From the NCBI GenBank assembly GCA_002499445.1, contig DALS01000060.1:43869-107868 (forward strand): a stretch of 64,000 bases of DNA. Reading direction: 5' to 3'. Below are positions 10,086-19,710 of this stretch, in pieces. Below the pieces are notes generated by a model. It had not been told where the DNA came from. It saw only the letters and a program-made list of their open reading frames with translations, and ran no database searches. A program made the translations under genes and the position numbers. Positions within the stretch are counted from its first letter, which is position 1, and each line of letters opens with the position of its first letter. Source of the stretch: Methanosarcina sp. UBA293 (GTDB taxonomy: Archaea; Halobacteriota; Methanosarcinia; Methanosarcinales; Methanosarcinaceae).

Positions 10086-10868
10086 ATGTTAAGCCTTGAA
10101 GAACTGGGGAAAAAGCTTATAAAAGCAGGCAGGTTAAAATTACGTCCCTTATGTGTTTATGGTACGGATGAAATCCCTGAAGGAGCGATTCCTTCATACG
10201 AGGTTGACCGCTGTATAGCAAAGGCAATTTATATTTCCGCTTTCTTTGAAGAGACGCCTCCACTCTATGTTGAGGCAGGCCATGAACAGTGCTGCATCGG
10301 CGGATTGGTATGGATGGGACTTGCAGAACCACATCCAAAACTGAAGTACTTCGTAACTGTTGGCACGCCAGATTTCCGCGGTGGAGCTGCTGAGTATTTA
10401 AAGGCGACTCCTGAACTGTTTGATGAGCAGAGAGAACGAGCAGGAAAAATTATCCCACTTGGGAAATACACTGTTATTGCTCCGTGTACTCACGACCTTG
10501 CACCTGAAATTATTAAGTCCTTTATCCTGTTCGCGGGCAGTGAGCAGATAAGGAATCTCTGCGGGCTAGCGCAGTTCAGTAGCTCTGATCCGTTTTTTAA
10601 GACAATAATACCCGGAGGACCTACCTGCACTACGATGATTGCTTTTCCGGCAAGAATGGCTGAAAATACACCGAGAGACTCAGCTTATGTAGGACCCGTC
10701 GATCCTACAGGAAATCCCTGGCTGCCTCCCGAATTGATGATAATGGGCATTCCTTCGAGGTTAGCGCAGCAGATGGTAGCTGACATGGAAGAAGCATTTA
10801 TTTGCAAGCGGAGTAAAATCGCATATCCTGAGAACCGTATAGTTATAAAACCATATAAAAAGACATAA
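10086..10868 (+). CDS. DUF169 family protein
   Basis: This is a 260-residue soluble protein of the archaeal/bacterial DUF169 family (COG2043); its biochemical function is unknown. Visible family-like segments are LRPLCVYGTDEIPEGAIP near the N-terminus, a Cys pair in EAGHEQCCIGG at about residue 62, GLAQFSSSDPF and GGPTCTTMIAFPAR in the middle. The paired and single cysteines could bind a metal or cluster, but that is inference. The ATG is preceded by a clear AGGTGGA site. The gene stands alone, with a simple-sequence tract immediately upstream that could modulate its expression. Confidence 0.75.
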   Translation: MLSLEELGKKLIKAGRLKLRPLCVYGTDEIPEGAIPSYEVDRCIAKAIYISAFFEETPPLYVEAGHEQCCIGGLVWMGLAEPHPKLKYFVTVGTPDFRGGAAEYLKATPELFDEQRERAGKIIPLGKYTVIAPCTHDLAPEIIKSFILFAGSEQIRNLCGLAQFSSSDPFFKTIIPGGPTCTTMIAFPARMAENTPRDSAYVGPVDPTGNPWLPPELMIMGIPSRLAQQMVADMEEAFICKRSKIAYPENRIVIKPYKKT

Positions 10869-10950
10869 ATTTATGAGAGAAGTACTTAGTTTCAAATTAA
10901 TTTTATAAAATACAAAACCCATATAAAAAGCATAAATCATTGTACAATTT

Positions 10951-10996
10951 TATTTATACTTATACTTATATTTATATTTATATTTATATTTATATC
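10951..10996. repeat. (TTATAT/TTATAC)n hexanucleotide tract
   Basis: About seven hexanucleotide units (TTATAC, then TTATAT) lie between the convergent DUF169 and metallopeptidase-like genes. They are probably a slippage product with no coding role. Confidence 0.7.
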
Positions 10997-11079
10997 TGTA
11001 CTTATTTTTAAAGCATAATGATGCATCCTGATTGAGAAGTAAATTAAGCAAAATCAAAAATAAGTAAAAGCTTTTTAGT

Positions 11080-11721
11080 TCACATCTCTCCTGCTCTAAG
11101 TTCTGCAATATATGGATCATAAACTTCAGTTGAGCCGCCTGAACAGCGTGTAATATAATAATCTGCCACGATACAAGCTTGCTGCTCACGATTATATTCA
11201 CAGAAATGTTTTTTCTCGCCAAATCTGTATGCGTACCCTGCACTTGCCTGTGCATGAAATGCTTCAACTAAGTATTGCGAACCTGCATGTTCCATCTGTG
11301 CGACATGGGTTAATTCATGTATAAGCCATTTCATATCGGAGCTGCCGGATGCCGTTTTAAGCCTTCTATTGAAGTTGATTGTATGGAAGGTTGCAACTCC
11401 CATACCTAAGCATTTGTTGAGTCTTGCGCCTAACCAGGCAATGAATGAGGTTTCGTCGATACGTACCTTCCGGTAATTGATTCTGTTTCCAAATACACTT
11501 CGAGCTTCCTGTTCTTCTATTGCGGTAAGGCTCCTGGTATTAAGCTTAATAATTTGCCAAAAGCGATCCATGAACTCAGGGAAGGCACACGCGTCAAGAG
11601 TTTTTGCGATAACTCGACCAATCCATATAGCAAAAGACAGCAGCCCATGTCGCACCAATTTATATAAACACTCATCTAGCTGCCTAGTCAGTAAATTGAC
11701 GTCTCTCAAACAATCACTCAT
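11080..11721 (-). CDS. putative zinc metallopeptidase with HELTHVAQ motif (DUF4157-like)
   Basis: The 213-residue protein contains HELTHVAQ at about residue 136, an HExxH zinc site in the form typical of DUF4157 (eCIS-core) peptidase domains, preceded by VFGNRINYRKVRID and ATFHTINFNRR, which resemble the family's folding core. The third ligand could be the Glu in YLVEAFHAQ downstream. Residues 1-75 are helical and unassigned, with no clear signal peptide or transmembrane segment. No secretion or phage-tail-like genes are next to it, so the eCIS link of some relatives cannot be inferred here. The gene ends next to the TTATAT tract and convergently to the DUF169 gene. Confidence 0.55.
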   Translation of the reverse strand: MSDCLRDVNLLTRQLDECLYKLVRHGLLSFAIWIGRVIAKTLDACAFPEFMDRFWQIIKLNTRSLTAIEEQEARSVFGNRINYRKVRIDETSFIAWLGARLNKCLGMGVATFHTINFNRRLKTASGSSDMKWLIHELTHVAQMEHAGSQYLVEAFHAQASAGYAYRFGEKKHFCEYNREQQACIVADYYITRCSGGSTEVYDPYIAELRAGEM

Positions 11722-12576
11722 TTTATAGATTATTTTTCAGGCTTTTGACTCTCGTAATTCCTGATTAAAAGTAATTTTCAGAGCTCTTCATTCTAAGAGC
11801 TACAAACCTCTTGAGTCTAAGGGTTCAGATTTTCTCTACAAGAAGAAATTAGATCTCATATCTTTTGTTTTATATTTATTTATTAATATTGAAATGATTA
11901 GTATTGAAATATATTCAGATTTAGATAGGCCAGTATAGATAAAAAACCAATAAATATCAAAGAATTTAAAATAGATAACAGAAAAAAGATTCTGACAGAA
12001 AAAACAATGAATAAAAGCTAAAATTCAAGGTTGAAACGGGCACATGATTCGGAAACGCCCCAATGCCAGCAAAAATTATCTTTTAGCTTTTTTGGCACTA
12101 TCTTTCCCTTATTATCTTTTGATTTGTCCAATTAACTAACATAATTATATTTATAAATAATATTAAATATCATTGGATACAATCAATAGGTCTAATCAAT
12201 ATTTTATTACTCACTTTGATGAAGATTAGCAAAGCGAGTGATTGGGTGGGGATTATAAATTCATTGTTATTTAGTTATCATTTGAGAAACTAGTGATTAC
12301 TGTGTCTGACGATCATTTGAGATACTAGTGATTACTGCGTCTGACAAATGACAATATATCGTGGATTCTTAGCTATATATTTGCTCATCATAATCGCAGA
12401 TTTGAGATAAATTTTATATAGCATAAATCCAAGGCCGGAATGGGTGTTATCAATATACTCTTTACACTAATATATAGATTATAGAGTATTATAGGGAGTA
12501 ATCGTATGTAATTGGGGAATTATGTAACTGGTAAGGTAGAGCATAAACTGAGTACTTTGAGCTTAGGGGGTATTAA
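11722..12576. other. 855-bp intergenic region with a 34-bp direct repeat and promoter of the glycan operon
   Basis: No gene is seen. A 34-bp unit starting ATCATTTGAGA occurs at 12277-12310 and again at 12312-12345 with two mismatches (AAAC/ATAC and TGTG/TGCG). It is followed by AAATGA, which inversely matches TCATTT at the start of the unit. The run TATATAGATTATAGAGTATT near 12471-12490 is a candidate TATA region for the downstream operon. Nothing else is recognised. Confidence 0.6.
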
Positions 12577-14973
12577 TTGAATAAGCAACTTAAAGTTTTA
12601 TTTATAGGAACCTATGTTCCAAAAGAATGTGGGATTGCCACATTCACATCCGATCTTTTAAATTCAGTATCCGGGGAATACAAAGACGTTCATTGTGAGG
12701 TAATTGCTTTGAACGATCCTTCTGAATCCTATAATTATCCTGATGAAGTCGTTTTTCAAATTCAAAGAGATAGGATCGAGGACTATTACCGGGCTGCAGA
12801 TTATATAAACCAATCTGATGTTGACATTGTATGTCTTCAGCATGAATTTGGGCTTTTCTGGGGAAACGCGGGAGACTACATTTTTGCTCTTCTTTCAGGT
12901 ATCAACAAACCTGTAATAAGCACAATGCACACTATAATCCGGGAACCTAAACCTGAATACCGGATATCCACAGAAAAACTCATCAGGTATTCCGAAAAAC
13001 TGATTGTAATGAGCCAGACTGCAGTGGATATGTTAAAAGACGTTTATAAGGCTCCAGAGGACAAGATAGAATTAATTTTCCATGGAGTACCCGACTATCC
13101 GTTTAACAACTGCAATAAGTATAAAAAAACATTGAGCTTGAAAGGAGCTCCACTTGTTCTAACTTTCGGCCTACTCAGTCAAAATAAAGGTATTGAAAGT
13201 GTGCTTGATGCGCTTCCAGAAGTCGTTAGTGAGTATCCTGACCTTGTTTACCTTATCCTGGGTGCTACGCATCCTATAATTAAAAAAAACTTTGGAGAAG
13301 AATATAGGGAATATCTCAAGAATAAGGTTTCAGAACTTGGGCTTGAGAAGAATGTAATCTTCCATGACAAGTTTGTTGAAAAAGAAGAGCTATGTAATTA
13401 TATTCTTGCCAGTGACATTTACGTATCTCCTTACCTTTCTAAAGAACAGATAGTAAGCGGCGCTCTAACCTATGCAATTGGCATGGGAAAAGCAATAGTT
13501 TCCACTCCTTACTGGTATGCTCAGGAAATGCTTTCCGACAAACGTGGACTCATTGTAGATTTCGGAAACACGAATGGCTTTAAAAAATCCCTTTTGCATT
13601 TAATTGAAAATCCAGAAGAGTGTGATAATATGCGCAAAAAAGCATACGATTTTGGTAGAAAAATGACATGGAAAAACGTAGGTAAACAATATAATACTGT
13701 TTTCATCAAGGCCTTAAAGAACTACAATACCTACCTAGGAACGTCTAACAAATTCAGTTTCCTTCCAAGCCAGCTGCCTGAAGTAAAACTTGATTATCTC
13801 AAACTATTGACAGATGATGTAGGCATTATGCAACATACCAATCTTGGTATACCGGCTCGTCATTATGGATACAGTACTGATGATATAGGCCGAGCTCTTG
13901 TTGCCCTGACACAGTTAACAGACAACCAGAAGAAGGCAGAGGAATTCTGGAAACTATTAACCACATACATGAGCTTTCTTGAACATGCTCAAACCGATAC
14001 AGGACATTTCCATAACTTCATGAGTTATAAAAGGGAATTTCTGGATGAGAAGGGCAGTGAAGACACTCTCGCTCGTGCAATCTATGGGCTTGGACATGTG
14101 ATAAGCTGCCCATATCTCTCAAAAAATATGCGCACGCTTGCCCATACCCTTATAAGCAGAGCCAGGTTTGAAATGGAGAATCTAAACTATCCGAGAGCAA
14201 AAGCCTACACCATGTGCGGTTTGTATGAAATGCTCAGGACAGGCGTGAATGTCGATGAGTTTGAATCAGTGTTTAATTCACGCAGGGATGCAGTCAAGTC
14301 CATAGACTCCCTTATAAGTAAAGATGCCTTTGAATCTATATTTATCAACCATGCGAATTCTTTAGTCGATTTATACGAGGCTAACCATAAAGAAGACTGG
14401 AATTGGTTCGAACCTATAGTAACATATAGCAATGCAAAGCTGAGTGAGTCCCTTTTACTAGCGTACAATTATACCAAAGATCGGACCTACCGGAAGGTTG
14501 GCCTTGCTACCCTGGACTTTCTTACTGAAATCCAGTGGAAAGGTGACTTCTTTGACATGGTTGGGAACGATGGCTGGTACTCTTATAGCGGGGAAAAGCC
14601 GATTTTTGACCAGCAACCTATCGAAGCAGGCTATCTGACCCAAGCCTACGTTTCGGCTTATGAGATTGTGCGTGAGAGAAAATATCTGGATCTTGCAAGA
14701 TATTCTTTTGAATATTTCCTAGGAAGAAATCGTTTGCAAACTGTTATGTATGATTATTCCACAGGCGCAGTTTGTGACGGGCTCAACCGCGATGGTATGA
14801 ATTGTAATCAGGGTGCAGAATCTGTTATTTGTTTCCTTATGGCTTTGAGCTCTTTAAACAAACACACGAGTAAAGCTTTCAGTGCAATCCTGCAGTCCAG
14901 AGTTAACAATGAGGTAGACGACGAAACTTTGCAGAAAAGAAAGAGCTTTTTGTCAGTAGATCAGATGGAGTGA
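12577..14973 (+). CDS. GT4-type glycosyltransferase fused to an all-helical C-terminal domain
   Basis: The N-terminal ~390 residues are a GT-B glycosyltransferase of the GT4 type: FIGTYVPKECGIATFTSDLL at the start, a second Rossmann domain from APLVLTFGLLSQNKGIESVL, and the donor-site region SPYLSKEQIVSGALTYAIGMG. Residues ~400-775 are a separate helical domain with repeated aromatic motifs (HTNLGIPARHYGYSTDDIGRA, DWNWFEPIVTYSNAKLSESL, QPIEAGYLTQAYVSAYEI), resembling alpha/alpha-toroid sugar-processing domains. The start is TTG at 12577 behind TAGGGGG. Only seven bases separate the stop from the GH130 gene, so the two are an operon. The likely job is assembly or remodelling of a mannose-type glycan; the exact sugar is unknown. 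Confidence 0.8.
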   Translation: MNKQLKVLFIGTYVPKECGIATFTSDLLNSVSGEYKDVHCEVIALNDPSESYNYPDEVVFQIQRDRIEDYYRAADYINQSDVDIVCLQHEFGLFWGNAGDYIFALLSGINKPVISTMHTIIREPKPEYRISTEKLIRYSEKLIVMSQTAVDMLKDVYKAPEDKIELIFHGVPDYPFNNCNKYKKTLSLKGAPLVLTFGLLSQNKGIESVLDALPEVVSEYPDLVYLILGATHPIIKKNFGEEYREYLKNKVSELGLEKNVIFHDKFVEKEELCNYILASDIYVSPYLSKEQIVSGALTYAIGMGKAIVSTPYWYAQEMLSDKRGLIVDFGNTNGFKKSLLHLIENPEECDNMRKKAYDFGRKMTWKNVGKQYNTVFIKALKNYNTYLGTSNKFSFLPSQLPEVKLDYLKLLTDDVGIMQHTNLGIPARHYGYSTDDIGRALVALTQLTDNQKKAEEFWKLLTTYMSFLEHAQTDTGHFHNFMSYKREFLDEKGSEDTLARAIYGLGHVISCPYLSKNMRTLAHTLISRARFEMENLNYPRAKAYTMCGLYEMLRTGVNVDEFESVFNSRRDAVKSIDSLISKDAFESIFINHANSLVDLYEANHKEDWNWFEPIVTYSNAKLSESLLLAYNYTKDRTYRKVGLATLDFLTEIQWKGDFFDMVGNDGWYSYSGEKPIFDQQPIEAGYLTQAYVSAYEIVRERKYLDLARYSFEYFLGRNRLQTVMYDYSTGAVCDGLNRDGMNCNQGAESVICFLMALSSLNKHTSKAFSAILQSRVNNEVDDETLQKRKSFLSVDQME

Positions 14974-14980
14974 GAGGATT

Positions 14981-16015
14981 ATGATCTGGAAAGACCATGG
15001 AGAGTTATTTGTAAGGTATAGTAGAAATCCTATACTAACTGTTGACGATTGGCCTTATAGGGCCCATTCGGTGTTTAATCCAGCAGCTGCTATAGTTGAT
15101 GGTATAACTCTTTTGCTTGTGCGTGTCGAAGATCACAGGGGTTTTTCTCACTTTACAATAGCAAGAAGTGAAAACGGGATTGATGGCTGGGAAATTGATT
15201 CTGAACCAACCTTTGCTCCAGATCCTATAAATTACCCTGAAGAAATATATGGTATCGAAGATCCACGCATAACTTACATAGATGAGATGGGGAAGTGGGC
15301 TGTGGCATATACGGCTTTTTCAGATTCGGGTCCCTTAACTGCACTTGCCTTCACAGAAGACTTCCGTTATTTTGATCGAGTAGGGGCTACCCTACCGCCA
15401 GAAAATAAAGATGCTGCTGTTTTTCCTGTAAGGTTTAACGGCAAATGGGCAATGTTACACAGACCTGTATCTGCAATGACAGGTGTAAAGGCGAACATCT
15501 GGATTTCTTTTTCCCCGGACATGAAATACTGGGGAGATCACGAAGTTCTTCTATATGCCAGAGAAGGCGGATGGTGGGATGCAAACAAGATAGGTTTATC
15601 TCCACAGCCAATCCGTGTGTCTGACGGATGGCTCGTTATGTATCACGGGGTGCGCCAGACAACAGCTAAGGCAAGTTATCGGCTTGGACTTGCCCTTCTT
15701 GATCCTGATGATCCTAGAAAAGTGCTCCACAGATCAGAAGGCTGGGTTTTCGGACCACGTGAAATGTATGAACGCAGCGGAGACGTCAATGATGTTGTTT
15801 TCCCCTGTGGCTGGGTCACAGTAGATGATGAACTCCGAATTTATTACGGAAGTGCTGATACCTCAGTATCGTTAGCCACAGCAAAAATTAATGATGTCTT
15901 GAGATATATTCATTCGTGTCCTGAGAAACAATGCCCTGATGAGTACTGTAGATGGTTTGAAGAAGATATAGAAGGTTCCACTGATCCGAAAAGAGGGTAT
16001 TCCAAGTTGAAATAA
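14981..16015 (+). CDS. glycoside hydrolase family 130-type protein (mannoside phosphorylase-like)
   Basis: The 344-residue five-bladed propeller-type protein matches the GH130 family, whose members mainly phosphorolyse or synthesise beta-mannosides using mannose-1-phosphate. Recognisable parts are the N-terminal SVFNPAAAIVDGITLLLVRV (family N-P-A and LLxR motifs), IEDPRITYIDE with the conserved E-D-P-R around the catalytic region, and LSPQPIRVSDGWLVMYHGVR. It lies between two glycosyltransferases in one operon. Specificity, and whether it acts in synthesis or turnover, cannot be told from sequence. Confidence 0.85.
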   Translation: MIWKDHGELFVRYSRNPILTVDDWPYRAHSVFNPAAAIVDGITLLLVRVEDHRGFSHFTIARSENGIDGWEIDSEPTFAPDPINYPEEIYGIEDPRITYIDEMGKWAVAYTAFSDSGPLTALAFTEDFRYFDRVGATLPPENKDAAVFPVRFNGKWAMLHRPVSAMTGVKANIWISFSPDMKYWGDHEVLLYAREGGWWDANKIGLSPQPIRVSDGWLVMYHGVRQTTAKASYRLGLALLDPDDPRKVLHRSEGWVFGPREMYERSGDVNDVVFPCGWVTVDDELRIYYGSADTSVSLATAKINDVLRYIHSCPEKQCPDEYCRWFEEDIEGSTDPKRGYSKLK

Positions 16016-16150
16016 AGCACACAAAATTTAAAATTAAAATAAAGTAATCAAAAATAAAAAATTTTAAATAAGCTAAATAAAAGCAATAATTTTAAAAGAG
16101 ATGGCTAAAATTAAACGGTTAAGTTAGATTTTTAGCTGCTAAGCTTGAGG

Positions 16151-16195
16151 AAGCTAAGTTTGGGGAAGTTAAGCTTGGGGAAGTTAAGTTTGGGG
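16151..16195 (+). repeat. three 15-bp tandem repeats upstream of the glycosyltransferase-cupin gene
   Basis: Three copies of AAGYTAAGYTTGGGG lie at 16151-16165, 16166-16180 and 16181-16195, with a degenerate fourth just upstream. Each ends in GGGG, so each could act as a ribosome-binding sequence. The 15-bp period is in frame with the downstream gene, but no usual start codon precedes the repeats in that frame and a TAA closes it at about 16121. Confidence 0.75.
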
Positions 16196-16197
16196 AT

Positions 16198-17574
16198 TTG
16201 AATTATATTGGGGGTATTAGTATAAGAATTGCGATGTTATCTCCGATTGCCTGGAGCACGCCACCTAAAAAATATGGTCCCTGGGAATCTATAGTATCTT
16301 TATTAACTGAAGGACTGGTAAAACGGGGCATTGATGTTACATTATTCGCAACAGCTGATTCTCATACAGCCGCGAAACTTCATGCTGTGTGCCCGAGACC
16401 TTATGAGGAAGACAAAGATATGATCACAAAGGTATATGAAGGGCTGCACATATCCGAAGTTTTTGAAAGGGCAAAAGAGTTTGATATAATACACAACCAT
16501 TTTGATTATCTCCCTCTAACCTACAGTGGGCTTGTAGACACCCCTGTTGTAACAACAATCCATGGAATATCTTCACGGAAAATTTTGCCTGTCTATAAAA
16601 AATATAATAATAGCACATTTTATGTATCCATAAGTGATGCCTACAGGTGTCGCGACCTGGACTATATAGCAACAGTCCGGCACGGAATTGACATAAAAAG
16701 TTTTCATTTTAACGAAAAACCACATGAATATCTTCTTTTTTTATCACGCCTGCATAAAGACAAGGGTGTAAAAGAAGCAATAGAAGTCGCAAAAAAGACT
16801 GGCAGAAAGCTTAGAATCGCCGGTTTCATTGCAGATCAGGCTTATTTTGAAAAAGAAGTCCAGCCTTATGTAGACAATGAGCAGATTATTTATGAAGGGC
16901 ATGTTGACCCTGAGTTTAAGAAGGAACTCCTGTCAAATGCATGTGCTTTGCTACACATGATTAATTATGACGAGGCATTTGGGATTGGTATAGTTGAAGC
17001 TATGGCTAGCGGTACGCCTGTAATTGCAATGAACAGAGGTTCGATGCCAGAGCTTATTCAGGATGGAGAGACTGGATTTCTGGTCAATAACGTTGATGAA
17101 GCTGCAGAGGCTGTGCAAAAGCTAGACACCATATCCCGCAAACACTGCAGGGAAAGTGTAGAAAAACGCTTTTCAGTCGACAGGATGGTAGACGATTACA
17201 TTAAAGTGTATGAAACCATCCTTGAAAAATGCAAACTTGAGGAAAAAAGGCCCTGGGGATTTTATGAAGTACTTATGCAGAAGCCTGAATATAAAGTAAA
17301 AAGTCTAACTGTTCTACCTCAGGGTGAAATTTCACTCCAGCGTCACTCTCATAGAAGCGAACACTGGTATATAATCAGTGGAGAGGGGCTTGTAACTAAA
17401 AATGGGAGTAAAATCAGGGTTCTTCCCGGAGACTCGGTCGATCTTCCTGTGAAAGAGATTCATCGAGTTACAAATATAGGCGGCCAAAACCTTGTTTTTA
17501 TTGAAATTTCACGTGGAGACTATCTTGGAGAAGACGATATTGAAAGACTTGAAGATAAATATGGGAGGGCATAA
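16198..17574 (+). CDS. GT4 glycosyltransferase fused to a mannose-6-phosphate isomerase-type cupin
   Basis: Residues ~10-345 are a GT4 glycosyltransferase (AMLSPIAWSTPPKKYGPWE, then HNHFDYLPL, LFLSRLHKDKGVKEAIEVAK, and the donor motif DEAFGIGIVEAMASGTPVIA). Residues ~350-455 are a cupin with the type II mannose-6-phosphate isomerase pattern (RPWGFYEVL, ISLQRHSHRSEHWYIISGEG, PVKEIHRVTNIG). The fusion suggests the protein both supplies and transfers mannose-type units, or binds a mannose ligand. The start is uncertain: TTG at 16198 follows GGGGAT, but a second GGGGGT at about 16209 lies before IRIAMLSP, where homologues usually begin with Met and here the codon is ATA. ATG at 16232 is a further option. 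Confidence 0.8.
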   Translation: MNYIGGISIRIAMLSPIAWSTPPKKYGPWESIVSLLTEGLVKRGIDVTLFATADSHTAAKLHAVCPRPYEEDKDMITKVYEGLHISEVFERAKEFDIIHNHFDYLPLTYSGLVDTPVVTTIHGISSRKILPVYKKYNNSTFYVSISDAYRCRDLDYIATVRHGIDIKSFHFNEKPHEYLLFLSRLHKDKGVKEAIEVAKKTGRKLRIAGFIADQAYFEKEVQPYVDNEQIIYEGHVDPEFKKELLSNACALLHMINYDEAFGIGIVEAMASGTPVIAMNRGSMPELIQDGETGFLVNNVDEAAEAVQKLDTISRKHCRESVEKRFSVDRMVDDYIKVYETILEKCKLEEKRPWGFYEVLMQKPEYKVKSLTVLPQGEISLQRHSHRSEHWYIISGEGLVTKNGSKIRVLPGDSVDLPVKEIHRVTNIGGQNLVFIEISRGDYLGEDDIERLEDKYGRA

Positions 17575-17822
17575 ACAGATTTTTGTTAATTAGAAGCTTT
17601 AATTAGAGAGCTTACACAGACTAAGAAGATTATCAAACTACTAGGAGTTATCAAACTACCTTAGCTATATTGCATCATAATCTCTGTAAGCTCTTATCAG
17701 TCTCTCGTTTTATCGAATTTCTCTTTCTTTTCTTTTTTCTTTCTTTACGTTTCTCTATGAACAGTGTTTCTTTTTGTCCTTCTCTACGTTTCCTAATATT
17801 TTAAATGACTTAATTACAGAAC

Positions 17823-18176
17823 TTAATCAGAGCATTCTGAGTTATTATAGGAATTCCTGACCTGAGCTGCTATTTCCTCACCCAATCTCTCAGAGACATT
17901 TTCTATGAAAAGCTCGATGTAATCAAAGGGTACGCAGCCGAGGCTTTCTTCTCCTGATAAGATCAGCCTGACAAGATATTCAAGATCATATCTTGATAGC
18001 AACTTTATCCTTCTCAGGAAATCCTGAGCATCTTTTGCATAGTGGTTTGCCAGTGGAGGAAGTATGGAACGATAAGCCATTCCTGAGCCTGAACAAAGAT
18101 ACCCCTCGCACTCCGGAGCAACGGTTTTTAGAATGCCTATATCCATTTCTGAGAGCAGTCTCGCCATGATAATCAC
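17823..18176 (-). CDS. conserved hypothetical protein, 117 aa
   Basis: This is a small soluble, acidic helical protein not assigned to a named family. Visible features are two Cys in VAPECEGYLCSGSGMAYRS, then a helical stretch RRIKLLSRYDLEYLVRLILSGEES and FDYIELFIENVSERLGEEIA. The in-frame ATG at 18167 (MARLLSEMD) is an equally likely start. It is oriented like the MBL-fold gene upstream, with an 183-bp gap. Composition and codon use resemble the neighbours, so I consider it a real gene. Confidence 0.6.
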   Translation of the reverse strand: MIIMARLLSEMDIGILKTVAPECEGYLCSGSGMAYRSILPPLANHYAKDAQDFLRRIKLLSRYDLEYLVRLILSGEESLGCVPFDYIELFIENVSERLGEEIAAQVRNSYNNSECSD

Positions 18177-18359
18177 CAGTGGTAGAGTAATAACTTGTGT
18201 TTTAGAGATATTTGAAGCGTAAAATCGGTGGACTGCCGAAGAATTTGAAAATCATCCTTCGGATAGTCACTCATTTTAACAATACAAGCTTTTTTACAGC
18301 CAAAGTTTAACTTGCGTCCTGTATCTCACTTTATACTTAATAGTTTACTTTGTGCTTTG

Positions 18360-19115
18360 TCATAACTCAAGTCTCATCAGGTCTTCAGCAAGAATCACTT
18401 CTCCTTCAAAATACCCTTTCAGGTAGTTCATTGCTTCTCTTTCATGCCCTCGCATTTCCGGATAAAAATGAGTAAGGCAGACACTTCCAATCTCCTTATT
18501 ATATTCTTCTAGGAGGTCTGCGAGTGTCCTGGGGGTGGTGTGGTTTGTTACTTTCATGCTTGAGGGAAACGAGCACTCGTGAATCAGAAGGTCAGCTTCA
18601 ACTGCAAGCTCCATTATTTCCCTGGAGGGTTCAGTGTCTCCTGAGTAAACAAATTCGCCGTCTTCTCCAGTCACGCGGTAAGCTAGAGTTGGAGTGCTAT
18701 GCTTGGCTGCCGTGCAGCTAATCTCGCAGTCAAACCCCTCGGGAGTAAATTCTTTTCCTGGAAAGAGCTCAATAACATCTACATCCACCTTTTCCAGCAG
18801 ATATTCATAAGCGTCTAGCACTTTTGAAAACCAGTCTTCGGTTCCTTCAGGCCCGTAAACCTTCATACTGGTACTTCCGCGGAGCCAGTTTGCCTTGATA
18901 AGAGGATGCAGGTCAGCTACGTGGTCGAGGTGAAGATGCGAGAGCAATACCGTATCTACCTCGGTGTGGGGAACTCCAGCTTCAGGAAATCTACTCAATA
19001 CGCCGCTTCCGCAGTCGATAAGTAATGGTTTTTCTTCCAGTCTCACAAGTATTCCGGACTGTACCCGATCCTTCTGTGGAATCGCAACTCCAGTGCCAAG
19101 AAATGTAATTTCCAT
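18360..19115 (-). CDS. MBL-fold metallo-hydrolase, RNase Z-like
   Basis: The 251-residue protein has the metallo-beta-lactamase fold of the RNase Z/AtsA group: MEITFLGTGVAIPQKDR at the start, the di-metal motif HLHLDHV at about residue 60, the third-ligand His in CTAAKHSTPTLAYR, SGDTEPS with its metal-bridging Asp, and a late CLTHFYP. It is shorter than typical archaeal tRNase Z (about 305 residues) and lacks an obvious exosite arm, so another hydrolytic role (arylsulfatase or phosphodiesterase) is possible. A tRNA gene follows about 90 bp upstream on the other strand. Confidence 0.75.
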   Translation of the reverse strand: MEITFLGTGVAIPQKDRVQSGILVRLEEKPLLIDCGSGVLSRFPEAGVPHTEVDTVLLSHLHLDHVADLHPLIKANWLRGSTSMKVYGPEGTEDWFSKVLDAYEYLLEKVDVDVIELFPGKEFTPEGFDCEISCTAAKHSTPTLAYRVTGEDGEFVYSGDTEPSREIMELAVEADLLIHECSFPSSMKVTNHTTPRTLADLLEEYNKEIGSVCLTHFYPEMRGHEREAMNYLKGYFEGEVILAEDLMRLEL

Positions 19116-19208
19116 GAATTAGAGAATAAACTTTAAATAATTTAACTTTATTTAAAGCATGTCCGTACAACGAATCTTTGCGGCTCAAAAAAACTGTTTT
19201 TTCAAAGC

Positions 19209-19293
19209 GCGAGGGTTGCCCAGCCAGGTCAAAGGCGCCAGACTTAAGATCTGGTATCGAAGGATTTCGTGGGTTCGAATCCCATCCCTCGCA
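19209..19293 (+). tRNA. tRNA-Leu (anticodon UAA)
   Basis: An 85-nt type II tRNA. The acceptor arms GCGAGGG (19209-19215) and CCCTCGC (19286-19292) pair perfectly. The anticodon arm CCAGA-CTTAAGA-TCTGG gives anticodon TAA, reading UUA. A long variable arm (GTATCGAAGGATTTCG region) and the T-loop GGGTTCGAATCCC complete it. CCA is not encoded and no intron is present. Confidence 0.97.
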
Positions 19294-19710
19294 CTAAATT
19301 CAAAAAGTTGTATATTAATAAGAATATAATCCAATTTTTGAGTTATGCATAATCTCATTTCAAAAGTTGCTTTAGTTAAACCTCACTGTTTCTTTTTATT
19401 ATAAGATTAGCTCCTTCAAATATCCACAAAATATCACCAACTACCTCAATAGGATAGTAATCTAAGTGATCATTTCGTGTCATCGTTCGAAAAATACTTG
19501 TTATATGACGATTTTTCTTTTCTTTATTTTTTATAGTTTTTAATTTCTTTTTAAGTATGGTTAGTGCATTAATAGTATGGCTAGTGCATTAATATAACTA
19601 TTAGATTAATGACAACGTATTCAATCAATGAACTAAAGTTAGAAAGATGTAGAAAAAAAGAATAGTGAAAGAAAATTATCTGTTAAAAATATTATATACA
19701 TTGAATGCAT

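Noticed and set aside
18360..19115. Calling the MBL-fold protein a definite tRNase Z because it is next to a tRNA gene
   Set aside because: The protein is shorter than usual for tRNase Z and adjacency to one tRNA is weak evidence, so only an RNase Z-like label is given.
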